Origin: Acidimicrobiales bacterium | Lineage (GTDB): Bacteria > Actinomycetota > Acidimicrobiia > Acidimicrobiales > Acidimicrobilacustridaceae | Length of the DNA stretch: 39,728 nt | NCBI GenBank assembly: GCA_026419545.1 | Contig: JANZZE010000005.1 | Location: 1-39,728 of the forward strand | Direction: 5' to 3' | In this document: one piece after another, positions 1 through 7,233 of the stretch | How positions within the stretch are numbered: position 1 is the stretch's first letter | Layout of the letters: every line of letters begins with the position of its first letter | Notes under the pieces: generated by a model | What the model was told of the DNA's origin: nothing | The model's input: the letters and a program-made list of their open reading frames with translations, nothing else | The model's database searches: none | Made by a program: the position numbers and the translations under genes

Positions 1-19
1 AGATGTGTATAAGAGACAG
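1..19 (+). other. Nextera transposon-end adapter remnant
   Basis: The first 19 bases read AGATGTGTATAAGAGACAG, the exact mosaic-end sequence used in Tn5 (Nextera) tagmentation libraries. It is artificial sequence left on the contig end and should be trimmed. Native sequence begins at about position 20, so any gene crossing this edge is cut by library preparation. Confidence 0.97.
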
Positions 20-60
20 CTCGCGGCCAGCAGACGGGCAGAACGGGATCGGATTCGCAT
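20..60 (-). CDS. 5' end of a truncated secreted-protein gene, probably the Liv substrate-binding protein
   Basis: An ATG at 60 on the minus strand opens a reading frame giving MRIRSRSARLLAA before it enters the adapter. The arginine-rich start followed by a hydrophobic run looks like the beginning of a signal peptide. A strong Shine-Dalgarno, CGAGGAG (complement of 69-75), lies 8 bases before the ATG; an in-frame ATG at 96 lacks such a site. The frame is directly downstream of livM on the same strand, and the transporter genes here otherwise lack their periplasmic/lipoprotein amino-acid-binding subunit. Identification as livK/livJ is inference from position and N-terminus only; just 13 native codons are visible. 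Confidence 0.45.
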
Positions 61-112
61 CGGCTGCACTCCTCGCTTGGTTCGACCGGCTCTCATCCGG
101 GGCTCGGCTACG

Positions 113-153
113 CTTGGGGCGGTCCCGGCGACCAAAGCGCCCGGATCCCCAAG
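113..153. terminator. Structured inverted repeat between livM and the truncated gene
   Basis: CTTGGGG (113-119) pairs perfectly with CCCCAAG (147-153). A second small hairpin, GGTC-CCGGC-GACC (121-133), is nested inside. It sits in the 256-base stretch 61-316, which holds no other gene I can support. There is no T-run, so it could be a U-less terminator or a structured leader of the downstream gene. Role uncertain. Confidence 0.3.
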
Positions 154-316
154 CATCCGAGATCTAATCATTTCAGAATCGTGACCGCATGTTGTGGCAC
201 CTCCGAAAACTGCGCACGGTCGGGTCATGAAATGTCAACGCTTGAGCCAATGAGGCGTCGACCTGACCCCCTCCAATCCGTCTCCTACGCCGGGTCAACC
301 CCGGTCATGTCGGCGA

Positions 317-1369
317 TCAAGCCACATGAGAGGGCTGATCTGCCCTGCTGAACCTCTGAGCCAGTTTGGCCCACTGCTGTTTGACCAGCCCCAAGATCCC
401 GCCTGGGGCGGCCATCATCAGCAAAATCAGCAGGATACCGAACACTACAGGCGCTGCCTTACCCCGGAGGTTCTCCGGGAAGAACGATTCCAGGAATACG
501 ACCAGGAACGCGCCGATAGCTGGCCCGGCGAACGTGGCAACTCCGCCGATCACCACAGCGACTAGCAAGATGATCGAGAGCTGTATGTCGACGACGTCGG
601 CGGCGACGCCGTCATTGTTGAACGTGAAGAGCGCGCCACCGACACCTGCCAGCATGGCGCTGATGCCAAAGGTCAGCACTTTGTACACACCGACGTTTAT
701 CCCCAAGACCTCAGCGGGGGTTTCGTTGTCCCTTATTGCGATCAGTGCCCGGCCAACTCGGCTCTTCACGACGTTGCGAACGAGAATGAACGCCACCACC
801 GCGACAACCAGCGCGATGTAATACCGCCACTGGCTGTTGGTGATACCCGCGTCACGGGCGAACTGGGGCGAATTCAGGCGCTGCTTCCCCTCCAGCGTGA
901 TCCCCTGCGTTCCGCCGGTGACATCGGAATACCGAACGATCACTGCTGGAAACAGCGTGGCCAGGGCAAGCGTGACGAGCGCGAGGTACACGCCGCGAAT
1001 TCGCAGCGCAGGCAAGCCGACGATCAGCCCGACCACGAACGCCAGCACCGCTCCGAGCACGATGGTGGCCCATGCTGGCCAGCCCCGTTGACTCACGAGG
1101 AGCGCCGCGGAGTAGGCACCTATCCCGAAGAACGCGCCATGACCGACCGAGATCTGACCGTTGAATCCGGTGAGCAGGTTCAGTCCTAGTGCCGCAAGCG
1201 CGTAACACAAGACGGTAGTGAACTTGGTCACGGTGGACCGGTCGTATTGCAAGGGCAACTCATACAAAGCAACTGCTAAGACAAGAAAGCCGACGATCTT
1301 GAACACTCTGGCTCGGACATTTCGAGCACTGACCGAGCCGTCACCACTGGTCATCAGTGCCTCACTCAT
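317..1369 (-). CDS. livM: Branched-chain amino-acid ABC transporter permease LivM
   Basis: 350-residue inner-membrane permease, the second channel subunit of the branched-chain amino-acid (LIV/HAAT) importer. About ten hydrophobic segments are visible, and the stretch LLTGFNGQISVGHGAFFGIG near residue 60 is the typical LivM family signature. The frame stays open upstream of 1369, but translation is set at ATG 1369 because it overlaps the livH stop in an ATGA junction (1366-1369), indicating translational coupling, and the upstream extension is low-complexity arginine-rich shadow sequence. It pairs with LivH in the membrane and is energised by LivG and LivF. Substrate could also be urea or short amides, which this family sometimes carries; leucine/isoleucine/valine is the default. 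Confidence 0.93.
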   Translation of the reverse strand: MSEALMTSGDGSVSARNVRARVFKIVGFLVLAVALYELPLQYDRSTVTKFTTVLCYALAALGLNLLTGFNGQISVGHGAFFGIGAYSAALLVSQRGWPAWATIVLGAVLAFVVGLIVGLPALRIRGVYLALVTLALATLFPAVIVRYSDVTGGTQGITLEGKQRLNSPQFARDAGITNSQWRYYIALVVAVVAFILVRNVVKSRVGRALIAIRDNETPAEVLGINVGVYKVLTFGISAMLAGVGGALFTFNNDGVAADVVDIQLSIILLVAVVIGGVATFAGPAIGAFLVVFLESFFPENLRGKAAPVVFGILLILLMMAAPGGILGLVKQQWAKLAQRFSRADQPSHVA

Positions 1370-2292
1370 ACCCGGCTCACCTGCGCCTTTCCGAATAGAC
1401 CCTGGGGGCGAACCAGCAATACAACCAGGATGAGCACGAACGCTGGCAAGAGACGGAGCGGTTCGCCTATGAACCCGACATAGGCCGCTGAAAGCTCTGC
1501 GACCACACCAACCGTCAATCCTCCGACCACCGCGCCCACCGGACTGTCGAAACCGCCAAGGGTCGCCGCAGCAAACGCATAGATGAGTGGCACAGCCATC
1601 AGGCTGTTGTCGAAGGCGAGGCTGACGGTCAACACGCCAGCGACTGCCCCCATCGCGGCAGCCAGACCCCAGCCCAGCATCAACATCCGACCGACGGGGA
1701 CGCCCACGAGCGCACTCGATTGGCTGTTCGAAGCCACCCCGCGCATGGCTAGCCCGACTTTCGTCTTCTGGAAGAGCAGCCAGAGCAATGCGACCTCGAC
1801 CACCAGCACCGCAAGAGTCCCAAGCGTCTGAGTGCTGATACTCGCCCCAGCAATGCTCACTGAACCGGAGCCGAAGACGTACGGGAACTGTTTGGCCTCT
1901 GCGTCCCAAATCCACGGCGCGGCGCCGTTGAGCGCGAGGAACAAGCCGATCGTTGCGATCACCACCGGCAACGGATTGCCGCGCGCCTTTCGCTCAATCG
2001 GCCTGATGACGACTCGCTCAATAGCTGCGCCGCCAAGGAACGAGAGCACCATCGCGAGGATGAGTGCCGCGACGAGCGGCAGACCCTTGGTCCACAATCC
2101 CCAGGTGACATAGGTCGAGACCATCGCCATCTCGCCTTGGGCGAAGTTGAGCATTCCGCTCACGCGAAAGATGATCACGAGCGCAAGCGCGATCGTGGCA
2201 TAGACCGCTCCCTTCCCCAGCCCAAGAAAAAAGAACTGCAGGAACTCGCTGAACTTGTTGTCCACTTGGGCGACGAGAGCGGCGATCAGCAT
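1366..2292 (-). CDS. livH: Branched-chain amino-acid ABC transporter permease LivH
   Basis: 308-residue inner-membrane permease, usual length for LivH. The N-terminal motif FFLGLGKGAVYATIALALVI and the following RVSGMLNFAQGEMAM match the family closely, with eight or so membrane segments. The ATG at 2292 starts two bases after the livF stop codon, and the stop overlaps the livM start by four bases, so livG-livF-livH-livM are one tightly coupled minus-strand operon. The order, ATPases first and permeases last, is the reverse of the classical K-H-M-G-F arrangement. Function: forms half of the membrane channel for branched-chain amino acids. Confidence 0.94.
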   Translation of the reverse strand: MLIAALVAQVDNKFSEFLQFFFLGLGKGAVYATIALALVIIFRVSGMLNFAQGEMAMVSTYVTWGLWTKGLPLVAALILAMVLSFLGGAAIERVVIRPIERKARGNPLPVVIATIGLFLALNGAAPWIWDAEAKQFPYVFGSGSVSIAGASISTQTLGTLAVLVVEVALLWLLFQKTKVGLAMRGVASNSQSSALVGVPVGRMLMLGWGLAAAMGAVAGVLTVSLAFDNSLMAVPLIYAFAAATLGGFDSPVGAVVGGLTVGVVAELSAAYVGFIGEPLRLLPAFVLILVVLLVRPQGLFGKAQVSRV

Positions 2293-2294
2293 TC

Positions 2295-3008
2295 TCAGTA
2301 CCCCAGGTATGCCTTGCGAACGGTTTCGTCGCTCTTCAACTCGCTTGCGCTTCCTCCGGCGACGATCTGGCCGGTCTCCAGCACGTAACCGCGGTGCGCG
2401 AGCTCAAGAGCGAGGTTGGCATTCTGCTCGACCACGAGCATCGCTGTACCCGTCGTGCGATTGATCTCACCGAGGCGCGTGAACAGTTCGCGGGTCACCA
2501 GGGGCGCGAGGCCAAGCGACGGCTCGTCTAGCAACACAAGTTTCGGTTTCGACATGAGAGCTCGGGCAATCGCGAGCATCTGCTGCTCACCGCCGCTCAT
2601 GCTCCCGGCAGGTTGTTCACGGCGCTCACCCAGACGCGGGAACACCGAGTACCAGTGCTCGATGTCCTGTTGGACATCAGCATCTCTGCGGACATAAGCG
2701 CCGAGCCGCAGGTTTTCTTCGACGGTCAAATCGGTGATGGTTCCTCGACCCTGGGGAACGTGTGCAACCCCTAACCGCACGATCTGGTCAGGCCGCAGGC
2801 CGAGAACGTCTTCGCCCTCAATCTTCACCGAGCCTTTGACATCATCCAATAGACCCGACAGTGCGCGAAGTGTCGTGGTCTTGCCCGCACCATTTGCACC
2901 GAGGATCACAACGACCTCACCGGGTTGCACATCAAATGACAGCCCGTGAAGAACCCGCACCGGGCCATATCCCCCGACCAGATCGATCGCCTCAAGCAAT
3001 GCCGACAT
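2295..3008 (-). CDS. livF: Branched-chain amino-acid ABC transporter ATP-binding protein LivF
   Basis: 237-residue cytoplasmic ATPase. Walker A GANGAGKT near residue 38, the ABC signature SGGEQQM, Walker B LVLLDEPSLGL and the H-loop region replaced by VVEQN (E-Q, typical of LivF) are all present. An upstream TTG at 3011 is in frame, but ATG 3008 shares its A with the livG TGA (TGATG), the usual coupling arrangement, so ATG is preferred. It dimerises with LivG to power import through LivH/LivM. Confidence 0.93.
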   Translation of the reverse strand: MSALLEAIDLVGGYGPVRVLHGLSFDVQPGEVVVILGANGAGKTTTLRALSGLLDDVKGSVKIEGEDVLGLRPDQIVRLGVAHVPQGRGTITDLTVEENLRLGAYVRRDADVQQDIEHWYSVFPRLGERREQPAGSMSGGEQQMLAIARALMSKPKLVLLDEPSLGLAPLVTRELFTRLGEINRTTGTAMLVVEQNANLALELAHRGYVLETGQIVAGGSASELKSDETVRKAYLGY

Positions 3009-3769
3009 CAACCAGCCCCCAAGTAAGCCTCGATCACCTTGGGGTCGTTCTGGACCTCCTCGGGCAAGCCTTCGGCGATCTTTCGGCCAAACTCCATGAC
3101 GACGACCTTGTCCGAGATCCCCATCACCATCGACATGTGGTGCTCCACGAGGAGCACGGTGAGATCGAAGTCGTTGCGCAACTGGCGTATGAGTTGTCCG
3201 AGTTCGTCCACCTCGCTGTGGGTGAGGCCGCTCGCAGGCTCATCAAGCATCAGGAGTCTCGGTCGCGACGCCATCGCCCGAGCCAACTCGATCCGCTTCA
3301 TCGTCCCGTACGGGAGGCCGAGACAAGGTCGATGTGCGAGAGCGCCAAGCCCGAGCCGATCGAGCAACATCATGGCGTCGGAACGCAGGCGACGCTCGTC
3401 GGTGATCGACGGCGGCAACCGGAACGCAGACGACACAAACCCACCACGACCAGTCGCATGGGCACCAACCATGACGTTCTCGAGCACCGAGAGTCCACCG
3501 AACAATGCCAGGTTCTGGAAGGTCCGAGTCACTCCGACCTTTGGAATCCGATGGCGAGGGAGCGACAACAGGTCGGTCCCGTCGAACACCACCCGTCCCG
3601 TGGCGGGCTCGTAAATCCGGCTGACGATATTGAACAGTGTCGTCTTTCCGGCACCATTCGGACCGATCAACGCGCAAATGTGGCCGGGTTCGATGCTGAA
3701 GCTCAAGCCGTCGAGCGCGACGATACCGCCGAATTGGACACTGATGTTCTCCACGTCGAGCAGAGGCAT
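3008..3769 (-). CDS. livG: Branched-chain amino-acid ABC transporter ATP-binding protein LivG
   Basis: 253-residue cytoplasmic ATPase and first gene of the transporter operon. Walker A GPNGAGKT, the LivG-type signature LPYGTMKRIELARAM, Walker B LLMLDEPASGL and the switch histidine in LLVEHHMSMVM are visible. The 40-residue insertion between Walker A and the signature is typical of LivG rather than LivF. ATG 3769 is chosen over an in-frame TTG at 3778: AGGA lies about 10 bases before the ATG and family members start close to this point. The gene follows a 166-base gap after the mreB homologue, which presumably holds the operon promoter, though I see no clear -35/-10 pair. Confidence 0.92.
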   Translation of the reverse strand: MPLLDVENISVQFGGIVALDGLSFSIEPGHICALIGPNGAGKTTLFNIVSRIYEPATGRVVFDGTDLLSLPRHRIPKVGVTRTFQNLALFGGLSVLENVMVGAHATGRGGFVSSAFRLPPSITDERRLRSDAMMLLDRLGLGALAHRPCLGLPYGTMKRIELARAMASRPRLLMLDEPASGLTHSEVDELGQLIRQLRNDFDLTVLLVEHHMSMVMGISDKVVVMEFGRKIAEGLPEEVQNDPKVIEAYLGAG

Positions 3770-3832
3770 GCAGGGCAAGTCCTAGCAGACCGAGCGTCGC
3801 CACGCATTCATCCTTGCTTGCCCGCTCGCTGT

Positions 3833-3857
3833 GGTTGGCGCAGGATCCGCGCCAACC
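3833..3857. terminator. Perfect 9-bp hairpin between mreB homologue and liv operon
   Basis: GGTTGGCGC (3833-3841) pairs perfectly with GCGCCAACC (3849-3857) around a 7-base loop. It lies about 80 bases after the mreB-homologue stop on the minus strand and ahead of livG. There is no T-run, so it would be a U-less terminator, as often seen in actinobacteria, or an mRNA-stabilising end. Confidence 0.45.
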
Positions 3858-3935
3858 GCCAACAACCATCTTCCGCTTCTACCGGCGATTCGGTGCCAGC
3901 TGAAATAACTGACGGGAACGCCCCCGAGGCACCAC

Positions 3936-4940
3936 CTACGCCCGAGCTTCCATGAACATCACCCGGAGATGATCAAACTCTTCGATGCAGTGACCCGCGC
4001 CGAGCACCACGCATTCCAGAGGTGCATCCACCAGGTGCACCGGGATCTCCGTTTCTTGCGCCAGTCGCAAATCGAGCCCTCGCAACATGCCGCCACCGCC
4101 AACGAGGTAGATCCCTTGTTGAATGAGGTCTTGGGCCAATTCGGGCGGGGCCTGTCCCAAACAGGCGATCACCGCATCGACCATGGCCGAAACCGGCTCG
4201 TCGATGGCTTGGCGGACTTCCTCGGCTGACAGGATCACCGTCTTGGGAAGGCCGCTCATGAGTTCGCGCCCACGGACCTCGGCAGCGAACTCGTTCTCGG
4301 TTGGCCAGGCCGATCCGATCGTCACCTTGATCTCTTCCGCAGTGCGCTCACCGATCGCGATCCCGTACTCACGCCGGATGTAGGTCTGGATGTGGGCGTC
4401 GATGTCAAAGCTGCCGACCCGGACCGCTTCAAGCGCCACGATCCCACCAAGCGAGATCAACGCAACCTCGGAGGTGCCTCCCCCAATGTCGACCACCATG
4501 TTGCCAAGGGGCTCGTTGATCGGGAGGCCCGCGCCAATAGCGGCAGCCATGGGCTGTTCGATGAGGAATGCCTCCGCTGCCCCAGCCCGGCGCGCGGCCT
4601 CGGTCACTGCCCTTCGTTCAACCGCAGTGATAGCCGAAGGCACGCAGATAACCACTCGAGGTCGGTTCCAACGGTTGACCCCGACACGCTGAAGCAGCAA
4701 CCGGATCATGCGCTGCGTGATCTCAAAATCGGTGATCGCGCCCTTTCGGAGTGGCCGCACTGCCACGATGTAGGATGGAGTCCGCCCGATCATCTGCCAG
4801 GCCTCGTGCCCCATGGCTAGGACGTCCTGGGTCCGGCTGTTGAGCGCGATGACGGAAGGCTCGTTGAGCACGATCCCCTCTCCGCGCGCGTAGACCAGCG
4901 TGTTCGCGGTACCAAGGTCGATAGCGAGATCTCGTGCCAT
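3936..4940 (-). CDS. MreB/Mbl-family actin-like protein
   Basis: 334-residue bacterial actin homologue of normal MreB length. The nucleotide-binding motifs are intact: phosphate-1 DLGTANT (residues 8-14), phosphate-2 DIGGGTSEVAL, and adenosine motif LVGGGGMLRGLD. MreB polymers at the inner membrane position wall synthesis in rod-shaped cells. No mreC, mreD, rodA or pbp gene is visible nearby; instead the gene follows moaE and a small membrane protein with only 17 bases between, so it is probably co-transcribed with them. No N-terminal amphipathic helix is evident. Some actinobacterial MreB-like proteins act in sporulation or have lost the shape role, so the exact job is open. Confidence 0.85.
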   Translation of the reverse strand: MARDLAIDLGTANTLVYARGEGIVLNEPSVIALNSRTQDVLAMGHEAWQMIGRTPSYIVAVRPLRKGAITDFEITQRMIRLLLQRVGVNRWNRPRVVICVPSAITAVERRAVTEAARRAGAAEAFLIEQPMAAAIGAGLPINEPLGNMVVDIGGGTSEVALISLGGIVALEAVRVGSFDIDAHIQTYIRREYGIAIGERTAEEIKVTIGSAWPTENEFAAEVRGRELMSGLPKTVILSAEEVRQAIDEPVSAMVDAVIACLGQAPPELAQDLIQQGIYLVGGGGMLRGLDLRLAQETEIPVHLVDAPLECVVLGAGHCIEEFDHLRVMFMEARA

Positions 4941-4957
4941 GGGGCGACCCAGCGCTC

Positions 4958-5290
4958 CTAGTCTTCCCAGTCGACGTCAATCTGGCGCTCGAGCTGGTAA
5001 GCGCTACCGCCCCGGAAGCTCAGGTCGGCCTCACCTCGGAGCCGTCGAGCAAGCCGGAACTTGTCCGCGATGTTTCCGCCCTGTCGGCTCGGCATGATGG
5101 GCTTGAGCTTCGTAGGACGCCGCACCCTACGCGGCTCTTGATGCGGATTACGGGCTAACGCCCCCATCTCTCGCTGGAACTCCTCAATGCTCGACATGAG
5201 CGACGTGGGCTTGCGTGAACGCAGCCACAGGAAGAGCGATCCCACGACGCTGATCACCACGACGATGAGCAGGAAGCTGACGTTGCTCAA
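4958..5290 (-). CDS. Small single-pass membrane protein, function unknown
   Basis: 110 residues. An N-terminal transmembrane helix (about residues 4-24, FLLIVVVISVVGSLFLWL) is followed by a basic, soluble tail containing SSIEEFQREMGALARNP and several arginine clusters. The frame is open further upstream, but the best start is TTG 5290: it overlaps the moaE stop as TTGA (5287-5290), and it places the hydrophobic helix at the N-terminus. I do not recognise a named family. Its position between moaE and the mreB homologue, the membrane anchor and the basic cytoplasmic tail would fit a membrane partner of MreB, but that is speculation. Confidence 0.7.
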   Translation of the reverse strand: MSNVSFLLIVVVISVVGSLFLWLRSRKPTSLMSSIEEFQREMGALARNPHQEPRRVRRPTKLKPIMPSRQGGNIADKFRLARRLRGEADLSFRGGSAYQLERQIDVDWED

Positions 5291-5772
5291 GCCGATGGCA
5301 CCTCCGTCACCTCGACGAGGTGTTGGGCCTCGAGTCCCCAGCTCTCGCCGCCCTCCCAACGCTCGCGCTTCCAGATCGGAACAGTGGACTTCAAAGAATC
5401 GATCCCGAACTTCGCCGCTGCGAACGCCTCAGCCCGGTGAGGCGACGATACGACGACAACCACCGCCGGTTCGCCGACCGCCACCTGTCCGGTGCGATGG
5501 AGCAGCGCGATCCGCCCGACACCCGGCCAACGAGAACGGATCTCTCCAGCAATCGCTGCGAGTCTGGGAACGACGTGCTCCTCGTAGGCTTCGTACTCCA
5601 AGACCGTCACGTTTGGACGTCCGGGCGAGAAGTCGCGAGCGGTGCCACTGAAGAGCACGACCGCGCCGCAAGACCGGAGCGCTGCCCACTCCAGCGCGAC
5701 AGCCGCGGGCAGCGGGTCGCTGGACAAGCCGAGCCAGTCGTTGCCGTCTGGAGGTGGGGCGATCTGCGCCAC
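5287..5772 (-). CDS. moaE: Molybdopterin synthase catalytic subunit MoaE
   Basis: 161-residue MoaE family protein. MoaE with thiocarboxylated MoaD converts precursor Z (cPMP) to molybdopterin in the cytoplasm. Visible family motifs are FSGTAR near residue 42, LEYEAYEEHV, IALLHRTGQVAVGEPAVVVVV, SSPHRAEAF, and the lysine-containing active-site segment SLKSTVPIWKRE. GTG 5772 is the only plausible in-frame start and has a TACCAT -10 six bases upstream, suggesting a leaderless mRNA. No moaD or other cofactor genes are visible here. It heads the moaE/membrane protein/mreB run. Confidence 0.93.
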   Translation of the reverse strand: MAQIAPPPDGNDWLGLSSDPLPAAVALEWAALRSCGAVVLFSGTARDFSPGRPNVTVLEYEAYEEHVVPRLAAIAGEIRSRWPGVGRIALLHRTGQVAVGEPAVVVVVSSPHRAEAFAAAKFGIDSLKSTVPIWKRERWEGGESWGLEAQHLVEVTEVPSA

Positions 5773-5778
5773 GAGGCA

Positions 5779-5784
5779 ATGGTA
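5779..5784 (-). promoter_or_regulatory. Leaderless -10 of moaE
   Basis: TACCAT on the minus strand (complement of 5779-5784) followed by 6 bases and the GTG start at 5772. Transcription would begin at or within a base or two of the start codon. No convincing -35. Confidence 0.45.
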
Positions 5785-5907
5785 TTGCCCCTCTCGAACA
5801 GACCGATAACCGGGCTCGGTCGATCAAGGAACGCCACAACACCTAGGAGCTAGGCCTGGCGCTCGTCGGCGCTGCTGGGTCGCGGTCCTCGATGGGCGTC
5901 CGATCGG

Positions 5908-5913
5908 TAGGCT
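5908..5913 (+). promoter_or_regulatory. Leaderless -10 of the HtrA-like gene
   Basis: TAGGCT followed by 8 bases and GTG at 5922. It supports GTG 5922 rather than the in-frame ATG at 5892, which would lie upstream of the predicted transcript start. Confidence 0.45.
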
Positions 5914-5921
5914 GTTGCATC

Positions 5922-7196
5922 GTGCCTGACGATCCATTCGACGATCAGTTCGGGCCGCCACCTCCGCCGCACGAGCGCCCCTGGCGGCATCCCTCGGAAC
6001 TCGGACCGAACACCGGTCCACCGATCACCTTCGTGACCCGCTCGGTTCGTCGTGCCCCTGCCCGCACCTGGCTGGTCGGTCTGTTGTGCACCATGCTCGG
6101 CTCACTCCTCACGCTCGGGGTCGTCGTCGCGGTCGGCGGCTTCAGCAGTCCTGCGCCGAGCGAAACCGCCATCGAAAAGCAATACGTCGACCTCGGCGGG
6201 GATCCTCAAACCCCGATCGACATCGCCGAGAAGGTGCTTCCAGCGGTCGTCCGTATCGATGTGACCGGATCCGGCGGGTCAGCGACGGGTACGGCGGTCG
6301 TGTTCAGCAGCAGCGGCTACCTCATCACCACCGCCGACCTCGTCGACGGGGCGTTGACGATCAACGCCATCTTCAATGACGGCAGCTCGGCTCCCGCACG
6401 TTTTGTAGCAGCTGACAGCGAGAGCGATATCGCGGTGCTGAAAGTTGAGCGCAACGGCCTACAGGTGGCGGTCCTGGGCCGACCGGCCGAGAAGCTGCAA
6501 CTCGGCGAACCGGTGATCGCCATCGACTCAACACTTGGAGGAGCGGAGGCACCGCGGATCCCTCCGATCGGTCAGATCAACGCTCTGGGCAAGCGGGTCC
6601 AGAGCGAGGATCCGAACAAGACTCTCTATGGGATGATCCAGACCAACCTTGCGTTGACATCCGAGGCCACAGGCGCCCCCCTGGTCGACGCCAAGGGGGC
6701 GGTGATCGGGGTGATGACCAGCCGGGGATACGACGTCTCGGCTCACCGCGATGGCGGGCTCAGTTCACGACAGAAGGAAACGACCGGCGGAACCACAAAA
6801 GGCCCCGGCGACGAAACGGTCTTCCGGTTCGCAACACCCATTGATTTCGCTCGCACCGTGGCCGACGACCTGATCCGCAACGGCCGGTACGCGAAGGCCT
6901 CACTCGGCGTCGGCGGGGAGGACCTATCACCCCAGGAGGCCAAACGTTGGGAGATCCCCGGCGGGCTGAAGATCACCTCGATTCGCCCAAACAGCCCGGC
7001 TGCCGTCGAAGGACTGCAAGTTGGCGACATCATCGTTGCGCTTGAGGACGACCCGATCACTTCTTGGGATTCGCTTGTCATTGCCCTCCGCAAACACCGA
7101 CCGGGCGAAGCGGTCGCGGTCTGGTACCTGCGTAGCGGCGAAACCACCCGACAACCGAAACTTCCTCGGCTCGAGGAACGGACCTCGTCGCGCTGA
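5922..7196 (+). CDS. HtrA-like membrane protein with degenerate protease triad and PDZ domain (pseudoprotease)
   Basis: 424 residues from GTG 5922. A proline-rich cytoplasmic N-terminus with PWRHPSELG is followed by one transmembrane helix (about residues 50-75), a trypsin-like domain and a C-terminal PDZ domain ending in GLQVGDIIVALEDDPI. Compared with the HtrA pattern LTNAHVV / D-ALI / GNSGGPL, this protein has ITTADLV (catalytic His replaced by Asp), SDIAVLKV (Asp kept) and EATGAPLVD (catalytic Ser replaced by Thr). The protease is therefore expected to be inactive. The same window carries a complete HtrA at 19327-21063. Likely an extracytoplasmic scaffold or peptide sensor; its binding partner is unknown. 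A few actinobacterial trypsin-like proteins are similarly degenerate. Confidence 0.85.
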   Translation: MPDDPFDDQFGPPPPPHERPWRHPSELGPNTGPPITFVTRSVRRAPARTWLVGLLCTMLGSLLTLGVVVAVGGFSSPAPSETAIEKQYVDLGGDPQTPIDIAEKVLPAVVRIDVTGSGGSATGTAVVFSSSGYLITTADLVDGALTINAIFNDGSSAPARFVAADSESDIAVLKVERNGLQVAVLGRPAEKLQLGEPVIAIDSTLGGAEAPRIPPIGQINALGKRVQSEDPNKTLYGMIQTNLALTSEATGAPLVDAKGAVIGVMTSRGYDVSAHRDGGLSSRQKETTGGTTKGPGDETVFRFATPIDFARTVADDLIRNGRYAKASLGVGGEDLSPQEAKRWEIPGGLKITSIRPNSPAAVEGLQVGDIIVALEDDPITSWDSLVIALRKHRPGEAVAVWYLRSGETTRQPKLPRLEERTSSR

Positions 7197-7207
7197 CGAC
7201 CCCTGAC

Positions 7208-7224
7208 TTCGGTACCTGACCGAA
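7208..7224. terminator. Small hairpin between convergent genes
   Basis: TTCGGT (7208-7213) and ACCGAA (7219-7224) with a 5-base loop, centred in the 37-base gap between two convergent genes. Placement suggests a bidirectional terminator; there is no T-run. Confidence 0.35.
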
Positions 7225-7233
7225 CTCGCGTCG

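Noticed and set aside
1370-1915. Open frame extending the LivM reading frame upstream by about 180 codons
   Set aside because: It overlaps livH, is arginine/glycine-rich shadow sequence, and the ATGA junction at 1366-1369 gives a proper coupled start.
2861-3955. 364-codon open frame on the plus strand opposite livG
   Set aside because: Histidine/arginine-rich antisense shadow of livG with no domain-like pattern; livG has intact ABC motifs.
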